A stretch of DNA of 46,685 nt, taken from contig JANOBD010000229.1 of assembly GCA_031411495.1 (NCBI GenBank), forward strand, positions 1-46,685, given 5' to 3'. This DNA comes from JANOBD01 sp031411495 (GTDB taxonomy: Bacteria > Planctomycetota > Phycisphaerae > Tepidisphaerales > Tepidisphaeraceae). A program made the position numbers and the translations under genes. How positions within the stretch are numbered: the stretch's first letter is position 1; the number at the start of each line of letters is the position of its first letter. Under the pieces are notes generated by a model that was given only the letters and a program-made list of their open reading frames with translations, ran no database searches and was not told where the DNA came from. Positions 32,093 through 40,971 of the stretch are shown here, piece by piece.

Positions 32093-32846
32093 CTACGAAC
32101 TGCCTCATCTTACGCGAGAACTCAGGCCATTCCGGTTGCACTGGTTTCCGACGCTCCGCAGCACGAATTCTCACGCCGCGAAAATGCGCCGTGCAGGCAA
32201 GCTCCTGGCACCGAGCATCGTCCTCACCGGCAACCAGACCGCCGGCCGCGGACGCGGCGCAAACGTCTGGCATTCCGGCCGCGGAACAATCACCGCCACA
32301 ATCGTCCTGCCCGCACACGATTCGCTCCCGCCCGAACACGTTCCACTTGTCGCGGGCCTGGCGGTCCGTAATGCAGTCGCGCGCTTCGGTATCGAAAGCG
32401 CGAAGATCAAGTGGCCGAACGATATCTGGGTGGAGGACCGCAAACTCGCCGGGCTTCTCTGTGAGCGGATCGATCGCGTCGACCTGATCGGCGTCGGACT
32501 GAATGTGAATGCAAAGTGGCTGCCGCGCGGGCTTGAGTCGAAGGCGATATCGATGTCGCAATGCATCGCGCAGCCGCTCGACATCAACGAAGTGTTGATC
32601 GTCCTGTCTGCGAATCTTCGCGAACTGCTGTCTGACGCCCGGACGTCGCTGGCGGGCGTTCTGCCACAGATTCGCGCCGTCGATGCCCTCGTCGGTCGCC
32701 GCATTCGCGTAACTGATGCAGATCGCGTGCTGGAAGGGCTTTACGAAGGAATCGATCCGCGTGGCAGGCTGCGTCTAAACGTCTCCGGGCAGACGAGGAG
32801 CCTGTTTTCGGGCAGCATCACACTGGCGGCGCCGCAAAATCGATGA
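32073..32846 (+). CDS. birA: Biotin-[acetyl-CoA-carboxylase] ligase
   Basis: A 257-residue catalytic-type biotin protein ligase without a DNA-binding N-terminal domain. Motifs: STNSHAAKM, the biotin/ATP loop GNQTAGRGRGANVWHS, VRNAVARFG, KWPNDIWVEDRKLAGLLCE (active-site Lys region), and IGVGLNVN. It attaches biotin to the carrier Lys of biotin-dependent carboxylases, plausibly that of the pyruvate carboxylase just upstream. The GTG at 32073 sits inside the family B repeat. An in-frame TTG at 32136 would start just before HWFPTLRSTN. Which is used is not decided. Confidence 0.93.
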   Translation: MPEAGATYELPHLTRELRPFRLHWFPTLRSTNSHAAKMRRAGKLLAPSIVLTGNQTAGRGRGANVWHSGRGTITATIVLPAHDSLPPEHVPLVAGLAVRNAVARFGIESAKIKWPNDIWVEDRKLAGLLCERIDRVDLIGVGLNVNAKWLPRGLESKAISMSQCIAQPLDINEVLIVLSANLRELLSDARTSLAGVLPQIRAVDALVGRRIRVTDADRVLEGLYEGIDPRGRLRLNVSGQTRSLFSGSITLAAPQNR

Positions 32847-33065
32847 TATCCCGATAATCCGACGGGGTCCTCCGCTATCGGTGACGATTTTGCTGTGTCT
32901 GCCGATTGGGAAATTGCCGGATGGCCTAAGATCGCTCAATTCGAAAGGATTCATAAACACAGGAGCGTAGAGGCTCCACGCCTGACCCGATAGCAATGGC
33001 AGGAGCAGGCCAGTTCTCGCCGCAGGGGTGAGCGCCTGTCTGAGGGTCGAGTGGGAGAGAGATAC
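32847..33065. other. Intergenic leader with several complementary segments
   Basis: 219 bases before the lipoprotein hydrolase gene. GGAGC (32962-32966) pairs with GCTCC (32973-32977), and ACGCCTGACCC at about 32978 has complements to GGGTC (about 33043) and to AGGCG-like stretches nearby. This could be a structured 5' leader, but it matches no riboswitch class I know. A GGGAGAGAG near 33055 is the ribosome-binding site for the next gene. Confidence 0.35.
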
Positions 33066-33860
33066 ATGCGTTACGCACGGTTCAAGTTTCTGGCCAGCAC
33101 ACTTCTCCTGACCGCGACGCTGCTTGGCGCCGTCGGCTGCTCGGGCATGAAGAATGGCTCCATGGCCAACGTCCAGCCGGTCACGACCAATCAACGCGTC
33201 GGCAGCGTCTATCTGCTGCGCGGTTGGATCGGCATCTTCTCCACCGGAATCGATTCGCTGGGCAGCAAGATCAACAAGCAAGGCGTTCACGCCGAGGTCT
33301 TCCAGGAAGCGCAGTGGTCCTCACTCGCCACCGCCATCATCAAGAAATACGAGAACCAGCCCGAGCACGAGCCGATCGTGATCATCGGCCACAGCTATGG
33401 CGCCGACGATGCGATCCTCATCTCGCGCAAGCTCGCGGAGAAGAACATCAAGGTCGATCTCGTCGTCACACTCGATCCGGTCACGCCGCGCAAGGCGCCG
33501 GGCAACATCCAACTGGCCTACAACCTCTACCAGAGCGGCGCGCTCGATGGCCTTCCCTTCCTGCGGGGTATCGCCCTCACCGCGGATCAGCCCGGCCCCG
33601 TGATGCTGAAGAACCTGAACATCCGCAAGGACCGGAAGGATCTTCTGGATTCCAGTCTCGATCACTTCAATATCGAAAAGAAGGAAAAGGTCCACAACGA
33701 CGTCATCGCCCAGGTGCTGTCGGTCTGCCAGCCGCGGTCTCAGTGGGCTGCAGGCCGTGCAATCAAGACGCCGGTCGCCACCGCGGCCAGGGTGGCGGAC
33801 GATTCAACGCCGGGTGGCGGCACGAAAGATAAGCCCGCCGATACGGTCGTTCAGCGGTGA
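33066..33860 (+). CDS. Lipoprotein alpha/beta-fold hydrolase
   Basis: A 264-residue protein. Residues 1-25 are a lipoprotein signal ending AVGC (Cys25). The nucleophile elbow is IIGHSYGADDA (Ser110) and the acid is likely Asp137 in VTLDPVTPRK. The base is a His near the end, in LDHFNIEKKEKVHND. The C-terminus is Ala/Pro/Gly-rich and disordered. The fold suits a lipase, thioesterase or acyl esterase anchored in the envelope. It is the first of a plus-strand run with an ICMT-like enzyme and an acyltransferase. GGGAGAGAG precedes the ATG. Confidence 0.82.
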   Translation: MRYARFKFLASTLLLTATLLGAVGCSGMKNGSMANVQPVTTNQRVGSVYLLRGWIGIFSTGIDSLGSKINKQGVHAEVFQEAQWSSLATAIIKKYENQPEHEPIVIIGHSYGADDAILISRKLAEKNIKVDLVVTLDPVTPRKAPGNIQLAYNLYQSGALDGLPFLRGIALTADQPGPVMLKNLNIRKDRKDLLDSSLDHFNIEKKEKVHNDVIAQVLSVCQPRSQWAAGRAIKTPVATAARVADDSTPGGGTKDKPADTVVQR

Positions 33861-33955
33861 GCTTCGTGCCCGGCGAGACCGCGCGAGTTTCCCGTTGAAA
33901 AGAGGTCGATGCGCATCGTCTTTACCCGTCCGCCAAATCGGCGATACTTCGCGAC

Positions 33956-34573
33956 ATGTCTCTGATCTGGTGGCCGGCGCTTTTCGTGGGCCTCATCCTC
34001 GGTTTCTACTGGGCGCGCGTTGTCAGACTGGTGCGCAAAGCCAAACGCCGCGGCGAAAGCGCGCACTTCTTCCCGCCTGAAACCATCGGCCGAATCATTC
34101 GCGGCATCTGGTATCCCACCGTCGTCGCGTGGATCTTGATTCCCGTTATTCTCGCATTCGTCAGGCCCGCCGTGTTCCTCCTGCACCCGTCGTTTGAGAT
34201 TCCGGCGCTCTCCTGGGCGGCGGCGATCGCCTGCATGACCATCCTGATCCTGACGATGATCTGTTGGCGAAAGATGGGCCGCGAGTGGCGCATGGGTATC
34301 GACCCGCGCGAAAAGAACAACCTGCTCGTCACCGGCCCGTACGCGTACGTTCGCCATCCGATCTATGCGCTGCAGCAGGCGCTGGCGATCGCATCCGCCA
34401 TCGCCGTGCCGGTGCCGGCGATGTTTATCGTCGCGGCACTCGAAGTGCTCCTGCTCTCCTGGGAAGCAATTCGCGAAGAGCGACACCTCACCTCGGTGCA
34501 CGGCGAGGTATACCGGAACTACATGCGGTCGGCCGGCCGGTTTCTGCCACGGATCGTCAAGGCGACTCACTAG
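33956..34573 (+). CDS. ICMT/PEMT-like membrane methyltransferase
   Basis: A 205-residue polytopic protein with about four or five transmembrane segments (first at residues 3-20, then ~52-70, 85-105 and 140-165). The C-terminal half carries the family signature GPYAYVRHPIYALQ, and EERHLTSVHGEVYRNYM, typical of isoprenylcysteine-methyltransferase-like and phospholipid N-methyltransferase-like enzymes. These use S-adenosylmethionine at the membrane surface. The substrate is unknown; a lipid or prenyl-type acceptor is plausible. No ribosome-binding site is obvious. Confidence 0.85.
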   Translation: MSLIWWPALFVGLILGFYWARVVRLVRKAKRRGESAHFFPPETIGRIIRGIWYPTVVAWILIPVILAFVRPAVFLLHPSFEIPALSWAAAIACMTILILTMICWRKMGREWRMGIDPREKNNLLVTGPYAYVRHPIYALQQALAIASAIAVPVPAMFIVAALEVLLLSWEAIREERHLTSVHGEVYRNYMRSAGRFLPRIVKATH

Positions 34574-34594
34574 CCACTCAACCCCTGCCAATCG

Positions 34595-35842
34595 ATGAAC
34601 GACGGACTCTGCACGCAAGCCAATACGTTTCAGCAGCTCATGCTGCAGTGGGAACGATTCGCGCCGTACAATGCCGGGCAGTTCATCACGCTCGATCAGG
34701 AAGTCGACCGCGACCTCGTCGCCCGCGCATTCCGCCAGACCGTCATCAGCCTCGGTCTGCAGCAGATCGGCCAGCACCCTGATGCGCGCGTCGTCGAGTG
34801 CGCCGAACCGATCGAAACGTTCATCACGCGTGAGATGAATCGTCGGTTCATGCCGAGCGAATCGCCGCTGCGCGCGTTCACGGCGCGCGAAGGTGCGGCC
34901 ACGCACGTCGGAATCATCTACCGCCACATCGTCGCGGACAGCGCATCGATCCGCCTGGTGATGCGGCAATGGTTCGGGCTGATCGTCTGCCCGCGCCGGG
35001 ACAAGCCGCTGTTCACGCCGGTGAGCCTGATGCGCGAACGTTTCGGCGGCGTGTGGCGCGAGCACCTGTTATCCATTGTCCGCGAATCGATGGGGGAAGT
35101 TTCACGCTTGAGTCGCATCAAGCGTGTACGCCGGCTCGTCGACAGCGACCCGACCCGCCCGGTCGCGTGGAAACGCGTCGATCTCGGGACCGGTCTCATC
35201 CGCCCGCTCATGCGCTACGCGAAGGCGCACGAAGTAAAGGTGAACGACCTCTTCGTCGCCGCGGCCGCGGAGGCGTGTGATCGCCATCTGCCGCACGAGG
35301 AATCCGATTCGCGCCGCGACCTGGCGATCGGCACGATCGTCGACACCCGCGCGCCCGGCGAAGTCATTCACGAGCGATTCGGGCTCTCGCTCGGCGTCCT
35401 GCAGACTCTCTGGCGCTGGCAACAACTCCGCGACTGGGACCACACGCTCGAAACCGCGGCGGCGTACTCGACCCTCGCACGCCGGCGGAATGCCGGGCGA
35501 ACCAGCGGCCTGCGCCTCGCCGCGGCGGTATGGGTCGGCTGTCGATCCAGCCCGGAGGATCTCGCGACGTTCTACCGCAAGCGCTGCCCGCTCTCGGCGG
35601 GCATCAGCAACGTCAACCTCTCGCGGGAATGGCCCAGCGGGCATCACCCCTCGCCGCTGCAGGGGTACACCCGCGTCAGTCCGCTCGGCCCGATGCTGCC
35701 GATCGTCTTCACGCCGACGACGTTGGGCGACTCGCTCAATCTCGGCTTCACCTATCGAACCCATATCGTGCCTATGGAAGTCGCGACGCGGATTCTCGAA
35801 CGTTTCATCGCGCGTCTGAAATCGCTTGCAGCGCAGAGCTGA
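34595..35842 (+). CDS. Condensation-domain-like acyltransferase
   Basis: A 415-residue protein with the chloramphenicol-acetyltransferase-like double fold of NRPS condensation domains and related acyltransferases. The catalytic HxxxD motif is YRHIVADSAS at about residues 109-118. A second conserved region (VKVNDLFVAAAAEA, TIVDTRAP) is at about 210-260. Such enzymes transfer acyl groups from CoA or carrier proteins. There is no adenylation or carrier domain attached and the HH pair is reduced to one His, so it may be a stand-alone acyltransferase of lipid or polyketide type. The ATG is 21 bases after the ICMT-like gene, which supports co-transcription. Confidence 0.78.
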   Translation: MNDGLCTQANTFQQLMLQWERFAPYNAGQFITLDQEVDRDLVARAFRQTVISLGLQQIGQHPDARVVECAEPIETFITREMNRRFMPSESPLRAFTAREGAATHVGIIYRHIVADSASIRLVMRQWFGLIVCPRRDKPLFTPVSLMRERFGGVWREHLLSIVRESMGEVSRLSRIKRVRRLVDSDPTRPVAWKRVDLGTGLIRPLMRYAKAHEVKVNDLFVAAAAEACDRHLPHEESDSRRDLAIGTIVDTRAPGEVIHERFGLSLGVLQTLWRWQQLRDWDHTLETAAAYSTLARRRNAGRTSGLRLAAAVWVGCRSSPEDLATFYRKRCPLSAGISNVNLSREWPSGHHPSPLQGYTRVSPLGPMLPIVFTPTTLGDSLNLGFTYRTHIVPMEVATRILERFIARLKSLAAQS

Positions 35843-36052
35843 CCCGGCGTCCGCCGTGACCATAATCGTCAATCCCGAACTACACCCGGCCCTCATCGCG
35901 AATCGACCGAACAATTACTCACGCCGATCCCAGTTTGCCAATTCGACATCCAAGCGAACCGTTGCCCACCCCCGAACGTCATATAGATGTTGAGACGTCT
36001 GCTCTCGATACGAACGGATCCGTCAGATCCGCACCACCAACCTGGGAAGCCT

Positions 36053-37270
36053 ATGAAACGCACAAGGCGGAGCGGCACGGGGTTCACGCTGATCGAGCTG
36101 CTGGTCGTCGTGGTCATCCTTGCCATCCTGATGGCCGTGTTGCTGCCGGTATTGAGCCGCGCGCGCAAGTCGGCGATCGCGACGAAGATGGCCAGCGAGT
36201 ATTCCTCTGCCGGCGTGTCACAGACCGATGTTCCCCGCGCGTCCACTGCCGAGACGCCCGCTCCGCTCACGCGCGCCGAGGTGACGAGCTTTTCCGCGGA
36301 CGTGATCCTCACGCCGCGACTCTCGGTCGGCACCGCCGAGCCGGAATCGATTTATGAAGCCGCGTTTTCGGCGAAACTCGAGGCGAAACGTCCTGCCGGC
36401 GCGACGAGCCAGCCGGGAGATTACGAAATCGCCCTCCCCCTGCCGCCGCAGATCATTTCGCTCGCCGACCTGGAGATTTCCGTCGACGGGCAGCCCAGCG
36501 ACAGTGCATCGCTGGTGGGTGACAAGCTGATCTGGCGCGGGCCGCTGAGCGCGGACGCGGCGACGAAGCTGGACGTGAAATACACCGCCGTCGGCCGGGG
36601 CCTTTACGCACTGCAGACGCCGCCGGCGAAAATCCTCGACCTCTTCCGGATCGAATTGACCGCAAAAGAATCCGACGTGCGCATGCTCGAACTCTCGCTG
36701 CAGCCGACACGGTTTTCGCGCGGCGACGGACAGACGACCTACGTCTGGGATTACAAGCGCCTCATGTTCGGCCGGCCGATCGCGCTGGATGTGCTGGGCA
36801 TCGCACCGATCGATCGCCTGGGAGAATTGAGCTGGCTGGGGCCCGTGAGCGTCGTCGCGCTCGGCCTGCTGATCGGCCTGATCGCCCGCGCGTTCCCCGT
36901 CGCCGACTTCGACCGCTGGATGCTGCTCCTCGTGCTCGGCACGTTCACCGGCGCCTACCCGCTGATGTATTTTGCGCAGGAGTTCATCCCGCTGAACCAG
37001 GCGATGTTCTTCGCGGGCGCGCTCGTGCTCCTGATCATCGCGCTGCGGCTGACGATGACGCTCGGCTGGCGCATCGGCCTCTTTGGCATGACGCTTCCCG
37101 CCGCCGCGATCATGGCGATCACCCTCGTCGCCGCGATCCGCCCGGGCTTCCAGGGCATCCTGCTGACCGCGCTGGTGCTGGGCCTGTTCATCTTCGGCAT
37201 GCTGCTGGCGCCCCGGCTCAAGCAGAACCTGGGTGACAGCTCACTGCTGACGCCGAGTCCGGCGGTGTGA
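36053..37270 (+). CDS. Prepilin-type N-terminus fused to polytopic membrane protein
   Basis: A 405-residue protein. Residues about 1-40 are a type IV prepilin cleavage/methylation segment, MKRTRRSGTG then FTLIELLVVVVILAILMAVL, the signature processed by prepilin peptidase. A Pro/Ala linker and a beta-rich domain (~85-260, with IALPLPPQIISLADLEI) follow. The last ~150 residues contain about five or six transmembrane helices (VSVVALGLLIGLIARAF to FIFGMLLAP). Pilins normally have only the N-terminal helix, so this fusion is unusual. The C-terminal part resembles CreD-like inner-membrane proteins in general layout. The ATG at 36053 is chosen; the frame opens 22 codons earlier. Confidence 0.78.
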   Translation: MKRTRRSGTGFTLIELLVVVVILAILMAVLLPVLSRARKSAIATKMASEYSSAGVSQTDVPRASTAETPAPLTRAEVTSFSADVILTPRLSVGTAEPESIYEAAFSAKLEAKRPAGATSQPGDYEIALPLPPQIISLADLEISVDGQPSDSASLVGDKLIWRGPLSADAATKLDVKYTAVGRGLYALQTPPAKILDLFRIELTAKESDVRMLELSLQPTRFSRGDGQTTYVWDYKRLMFGRPIALDVLGIAPIDRLGELSWLGPVSVVALGLLIGLIARAFPVADFDRWMLLLVLGTFTGAYPLMYFAQEFIPLNQAMFFAGALVLLIIALRLTMTLGWRIGLFGMTLPAAAIMAITLVAAIRPGFQGILLTALVLGLFIFGMLLAPRLKQNLGDSSLLTPSPAV

Positions 37271-37561
37271 TCGCGGGTTTTTGATGATGACGCTTTTGGA
37301 CGGGGCGATCTGATTCGGATCATCGCTTCGGAACGCGATCGGGAAAGCGAGCTTCCCGGCGGTCCGCGAGCGGTCACTTCCGGTGTCGGCTCAGTTCGGC
37401 AGGAGCTTCACCCTCCCGAACCAGTGCACAGGTCACGCCGGCTATTCAAGATCCGCTCATTGCACTCGACGATGTGCGCCGCCCAATGAAAGCACGCGCC
37501 GGCGACGTTTCCGTCGCTCGGCGCGTGTCCTGAAAGCTCATTCTGGTTCTTTACGGAGCGG
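37271..37561. other. Convergent gap with terminator
   Basis: 291 bases between convergent genes. It holds the hairpin at 37493-37527, listed separately. No coding frame is credible. Confidence 0.5.
37493..37527 (-). terminator. Hairpin terminator downstream of the phosphorylase gene
   Basis: CACGCGCCGGCGACG (37493-37507) pairs with CGTCGCTCGGCGCGTG (37512-37527) with one bulged base and a TTTC loop. On the minus strand it is followed by CTTTCATT, a weak T-rich tail. It lies about 35 bases after the phosphorylase stop codon. Confidence 0.65.
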
Positions 37562-40141
37562 TCAATTCCAGCGAATCAATCCGGGCTCGAACGGGTGTCC
37601 GAGATTGGCGATGCCGGGGATGATTCGGATCGCGAATCCATACCGGCCACTGCGATCGCAGGAGATCGCGCCCTTGAAGAGATGCCGACCGGGCGCGACC
37701 TCGCGCACGTGCGTCATCTCCTTCATGGAAGGGTTCTCGATTGAACGCTCGGTCGTCAACAGGCCGCTGAGCAATTGCGCGCGGATGTCGGCAGGCTTCA
37801 ACTCGCCGAGTTCGACGATCGACTCGACAAAAATCGTCTCGCCGACCTTGTGCGGGCCTTGCGTGTCGCAATTGATCGCGACCACCTTGACGCCGCCCCA
37901 GGCATGCCTGAGCCGATCCTTCGAGTGCGCCAGGTCGAGCGCCGTCTTGAGATCGCTCGTGTTGAGCGCCTGGCTTCGCGTATTAGCCGGCGTGTAAAGA
38001 TTGTTGGCGTATTGCGCGACCATCCGGTTGGTGTTGAACATCGGCGCGAGCTTGCGCAGGCACGCCTTCATCCGCCGGATCCACTCGCGCGGCATGTTGT
38101 CGGCGCCGCGGTCGTAAAAGGTGGGCACCATCTGGTGCTCGAGGATGTCGTAGAGCGACTGGCTCTCGACGTGATCCTGGTACTCGCCATCCTGGTACTC
38201 TTCGCCACGGCCGATCGCCCAGCCGACGTTCGGGTCGTAACCTTCGACCCACCAGCCGTCGAGGACCGAGCAGTTCAGCACGCCGTTGGCCGCGGCCTTC
38301 ATGCCGCTGGTGCCGGAGGCTTCGTGCGGGCGGCGCGGCGTGTTGAGCCACACATCCACCCCCTGCACGAGCTGGCGCGCGACGCCGATGTCGTAGTTCT
38401 CGAGGAACACGAACCGACGGCGAACCGCCGGGTCTCGCGCGAAATCCACGATCTGGCGAATGAGATCCTTGCCGCCCTGGTCGGCGGGATGCGCCTTGCC
38501 AGCGAAAACGAACTGGATCGGCTTATTGGTCTGTGCGATGAGCCGCTTCAGACGTTCACGGTCGCGGAGAATCAGTGCGCCGCGCTTGTATGTCGCGAAT
38601 CGACGCGCGAAACCGATGGTGAGTGCATCCGGATCCAGGACCGAGTCGGCCACGGCCAATTCATCAAATGTACCGCCCCGATTGGCAAGCTGCTTGCGCA
38701 GCGCCACGCGGGTGTGAACGACCAGGCGTTCGCGGCAGCGTTCGTGGGCGCGCCAGAGTTCTTCATCGGGGATCGTGTCGATGTCCTGCCAGGCCTCGGT
38801 GTTGGTCGGATCGTTCATCCACGCGTCGCCGAGGTAGCGGTCGAGCGTCTGTGCGATGTCCGGGCTCATCCACGAGCGGACGTGGATGCCGTTGGTGACG
38901 TGGATGATCGGCACTTCCGGCTCGGGCACGCCTGGCCAGATGCTCTTCCACATGGCGCGCGAAACTTCGCCGTGCAGCTGGCTCACGGCATTGGCGCCGT
39001 CGGCGAGCCGGATCGCGAGGACTGCCATCGAGAAGCCCTGCTTCTTGTTGGTCACATCTTCGCGGCCCAGCGCGAGGAAGCCCTCTTCGTCCAGTTTCAG
39101 CGACGGATAGAAGTTCTTGAAATACTTCGTGACCATGTCCGGCGGGAACATGTCGATGCCCGCGGGAACCGGCGTGTGCGTGGTGAAGACGTTGCCGGCC
39201 ATCACCGCCTGGCGCACTTCGTCGAAGCTCAGGTTGCTGTGTGCCGGGTCGGCGAGCAGCGCGCGGATTCGTTCCAGCGCGAGGAAGGCGCTGTGGCCTT
39301 CGTTCATGTGGAAAACGGTCGGCTTGATGCCCAGCGCTTCGAGCGCGCGGACGCCTCCGATCCCCAGGATGATTTCCTGGCGGATGCGCATCTCCGTTCC
39401 GCCGCCGTAGAGGCGCGCGGTGATCTCTCGATCGCTCGGCGAGTTTTCATCGAGATTCGTGTCGAGCAGGTAAAGGGGAATCCGCCCCACCGCGACTTTC
39501 CAGACGCGGATGAACACCGGGTTTTCCGGCATGTCGACGCGCACCTGGACGGGCGTGCCGTCGGTGTGCTTCTGCATCTCCACCGCCATGGAGTGGAAGT
39601 CGAGCTCGGGATATGCCTCCTGCTGCCAGCCGTCGCCGCTGAGATACTGTTGAAAATATCCCTGGCGATACAGCAGTCCGACGCCCGTGAGTGGCAGGCA
39701 GAGTTCGCTGGCGGATTTCAGATGATCGCCCGCGAGCACGCCCAGGCCGCCGGAGTAGATCGGCAGCGATTCGTGCAGCCCGAACTCGGCGGAGAAATAC
39801 GCGATGCGCGTGTCGGCATCTTTTGCGTGAGCTGCGCCGAACCAGCCGGGGGTCGCGAACTGCGCCTTGAACGATTCGTAGACGCGCTCGAGCTGCGCGA
39901 TGTAACCCGCATCGCCCGCGACGTCGTTGAGCTGTTCCTGCGTCAGCCGACCGAGCATTTTCACCGGGTTGTGGTTGTATTTGTCCCAGAGCGTGCGATC
40001 CAGCCGGCGGAACAGCTCGGCAGCATCGTAGTTCCAGGTCCACCACAGGTTCGTGGCCATCTCGGCCAGCGGCTTGAGGACTTCGGGGATATCAGGCGTG
40101 ACCTGGAAGATTTTGAGCGAAGGAATGACCGAATATGGCAT
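37562..40141 (-). CDS. glgP: Alpha-glucan phosphorylase
   Basis: An 859-residue enzyme that releases glucose 1-phosphate from glycogen or maltodextrin using PLP. It is of the short group with an N-terminal DUF3417-type segment (LAEMATNLWWTWNYDAAELF). Recognisable motifs: AYFSAEFGLHESLPIYSGGLG, VFHMNEGHSAF, and the PLP-binding loop EASGTSGMKAAANG with Lys615. The length and motifs are intact, so the gene is probably functional. It indicates glycogen or glucan storage. It stands alone on the minus strand. Confidence 0.96.
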   Translation of the reverse strand: MPYSVIPSLKIFQVTPDIPEVLKPLAEMATNLWWTWNYDAAELFRRLDRTLWDKYNHNPVKMLGRLTQEQLNDVAGDAGYIAQLERVYESFKAQFATPGWFGAAHAKDADTRIAYFSAEFGLHESLPIYSGGLGVLAGDHLKSASELCLPLTGVGLLYRQGYFQQYLSGDGWQQEAYPELDFHSMAVEMQKHTDGTPVQVRVDMPENPVFIRVWKVAVGRIPLYLLDTNLDENSPSDREITARLYGGGTEMRIRQEIILGIGGVRALEALGIKPTVFHMNEGHSAFLALERIRALLADPAHSNLSFDEVRQAVMAGNVFTTHTPVPAGIDMFPPDMVTKYFKNFYPSLKLDEEGFLALGREDVTNKKQGFSMAVLAIRLADGANAVSQLHGEVSRAMWKSIWPGVPEPEVPIIHVTNGIHVRSWMSPDIAQTLDRYLGDAWMNDPTNTEAWQDIDTIPDEELWRAHERCRERLVVHTRVALRKQLANRGGTFDELAVADSVLDPDALTIGFARRFATYKRGALILRDRERLKRLIAQTNKPIQFVFAGKAHPADQGGKDLIRQIVDFARDPAVRRRFVFLENYDIGVARQLVQGVDVWLNTPRRPHEASGTSGMKAAANGVLNCSVLDGWWVEGYDPNVGWAIGRGEEYQDGEYQDHVESQSLYDILEHQMVPTFYDRGADNMPREWIRRMKACLRKLAPMFNTNRMVAQYANNLYTPANTRSQALNTSDLKTALDLAHSKDRLRHAWGGVKVVAINCDTQGPHKVGETIFVESIVELGELKPADIRAQLLSGLLTTERSIENPSMKEMTHVREVAPGRHLFKGAISCDRSGRYGFAIRIIPGIANLGHPFEPGLIRWN

Positions 40142-40312
40142 GATTCACCAGCTAAGTTTCGACACTTTCAGCCTTGATCTGTGGAGCGAGTTCCCAGCAA
40201 AATGATGCGGAGAACGGAATTGGTCGAACAGGCCGATAATAGTGAATCGCGCGCGATCCACAATCGATGCGTGCCCGCCGACGCGCTTTGAAGTCGCACA
40301 TGTGCTTTCGCG

Positions 40313-40867
40313 CTAGCTGACCGGCTCGAACCGCTTGAAATAGAACATTGAATCCGCCGCCGTCTGCGCGACAAAGTGGACGCTGAACGGGTATTTAAGT
40401 TTACAGCCGCGGAAAAACGCGACAATCGCCTCGCCGTGTTTGAGTTGACGATCTCGGTTGTTCTCGATGTGGTCCGAAAGCTCCGCCGGGATGATCCGCT
40501 GGCGGTCGTAATCCCACTGGGGATCGATCCGGATGAGCAGATGCGCCTCATCCCATTCGATCGGATACCCCAGGACCAGCCCCGAGCCTGTGCCCGCCGT
40601 GTAGAACCAGAAGCAGATGAATCGGTCCTTCCAGACCGTGCTTGTCGCGTCGTTGACGCCGGTGATGAGCGCGGCGTGGGAGGTGCGAATCGCCTGTCCG
40701 TCGAGCGGCTTGCAGATCCAGATCTTTCGCTCGCGACAGTCGTACAGCCCGACGTGGGGATACTTGCCGTTGAACTTCTGGGTGCAGAGACGCGTGCTGA
40801 CCTTCGCGCCGGCCGCGTCGCCCGTCGCGGCGGCAACTTTGGGCTGCTTCTTTCCAAAGCCGAACAT
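40313..40867 (-). CDS. Conserved-looking protein of unknown function
   Basis: A 184-residue soluble protein starting MFGFGKKQPKV. A basic/Ala-rich N-terminus leads to a mixed alpha/beta body with FNGKYPHVGLYDCRERKIWI, FICFWFYTAGTG and PIEWDEAHLLIRIDPQWDYD. No domain is recognised. The ATG at 40867 is preferred over an in-frame extension to 40999, which overlaps the divergent antiporter promoter. The ribosome-binding site is weak. Confidence 0.6.
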   Translation of the reverse strand: MFGFGKKQPKVAAATGDAAGAKVSTRLCTQKFNGKYPHVGLYDCRERKIWICKPLDGQAIRTSHAALITGVNDATSTVWKDRFICFWFYTAGTGSGLVLGYPIEWDEAHLLIRIDPQWDYDRQRIIPAELSDHIENNRDRQLKHGEAIVAFFRGCKLKYPFSVHFVAQTAADSMFYFKRFEPVS

Positions 40868-40971
40868 GGCTGCGAAGCGTAATGGCTGGCGCGGAAAAGA
40901 GAAGTCGACTTGAGCGTTCTCCACCGATGCCGTAGTTTCGCCGCACGGCGTTGGGCCCATTTGAGCAAACC

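Noticed and set aside
37775..40177. An 800-residue open frame on the plus strand, antisense to the alpha-glucan phosphorylase gene
   Set aside because: It is the GC-rich shadow of glgP on the other strand. It has no domain, and the opposite frame is a complete enzyme with all motifs.
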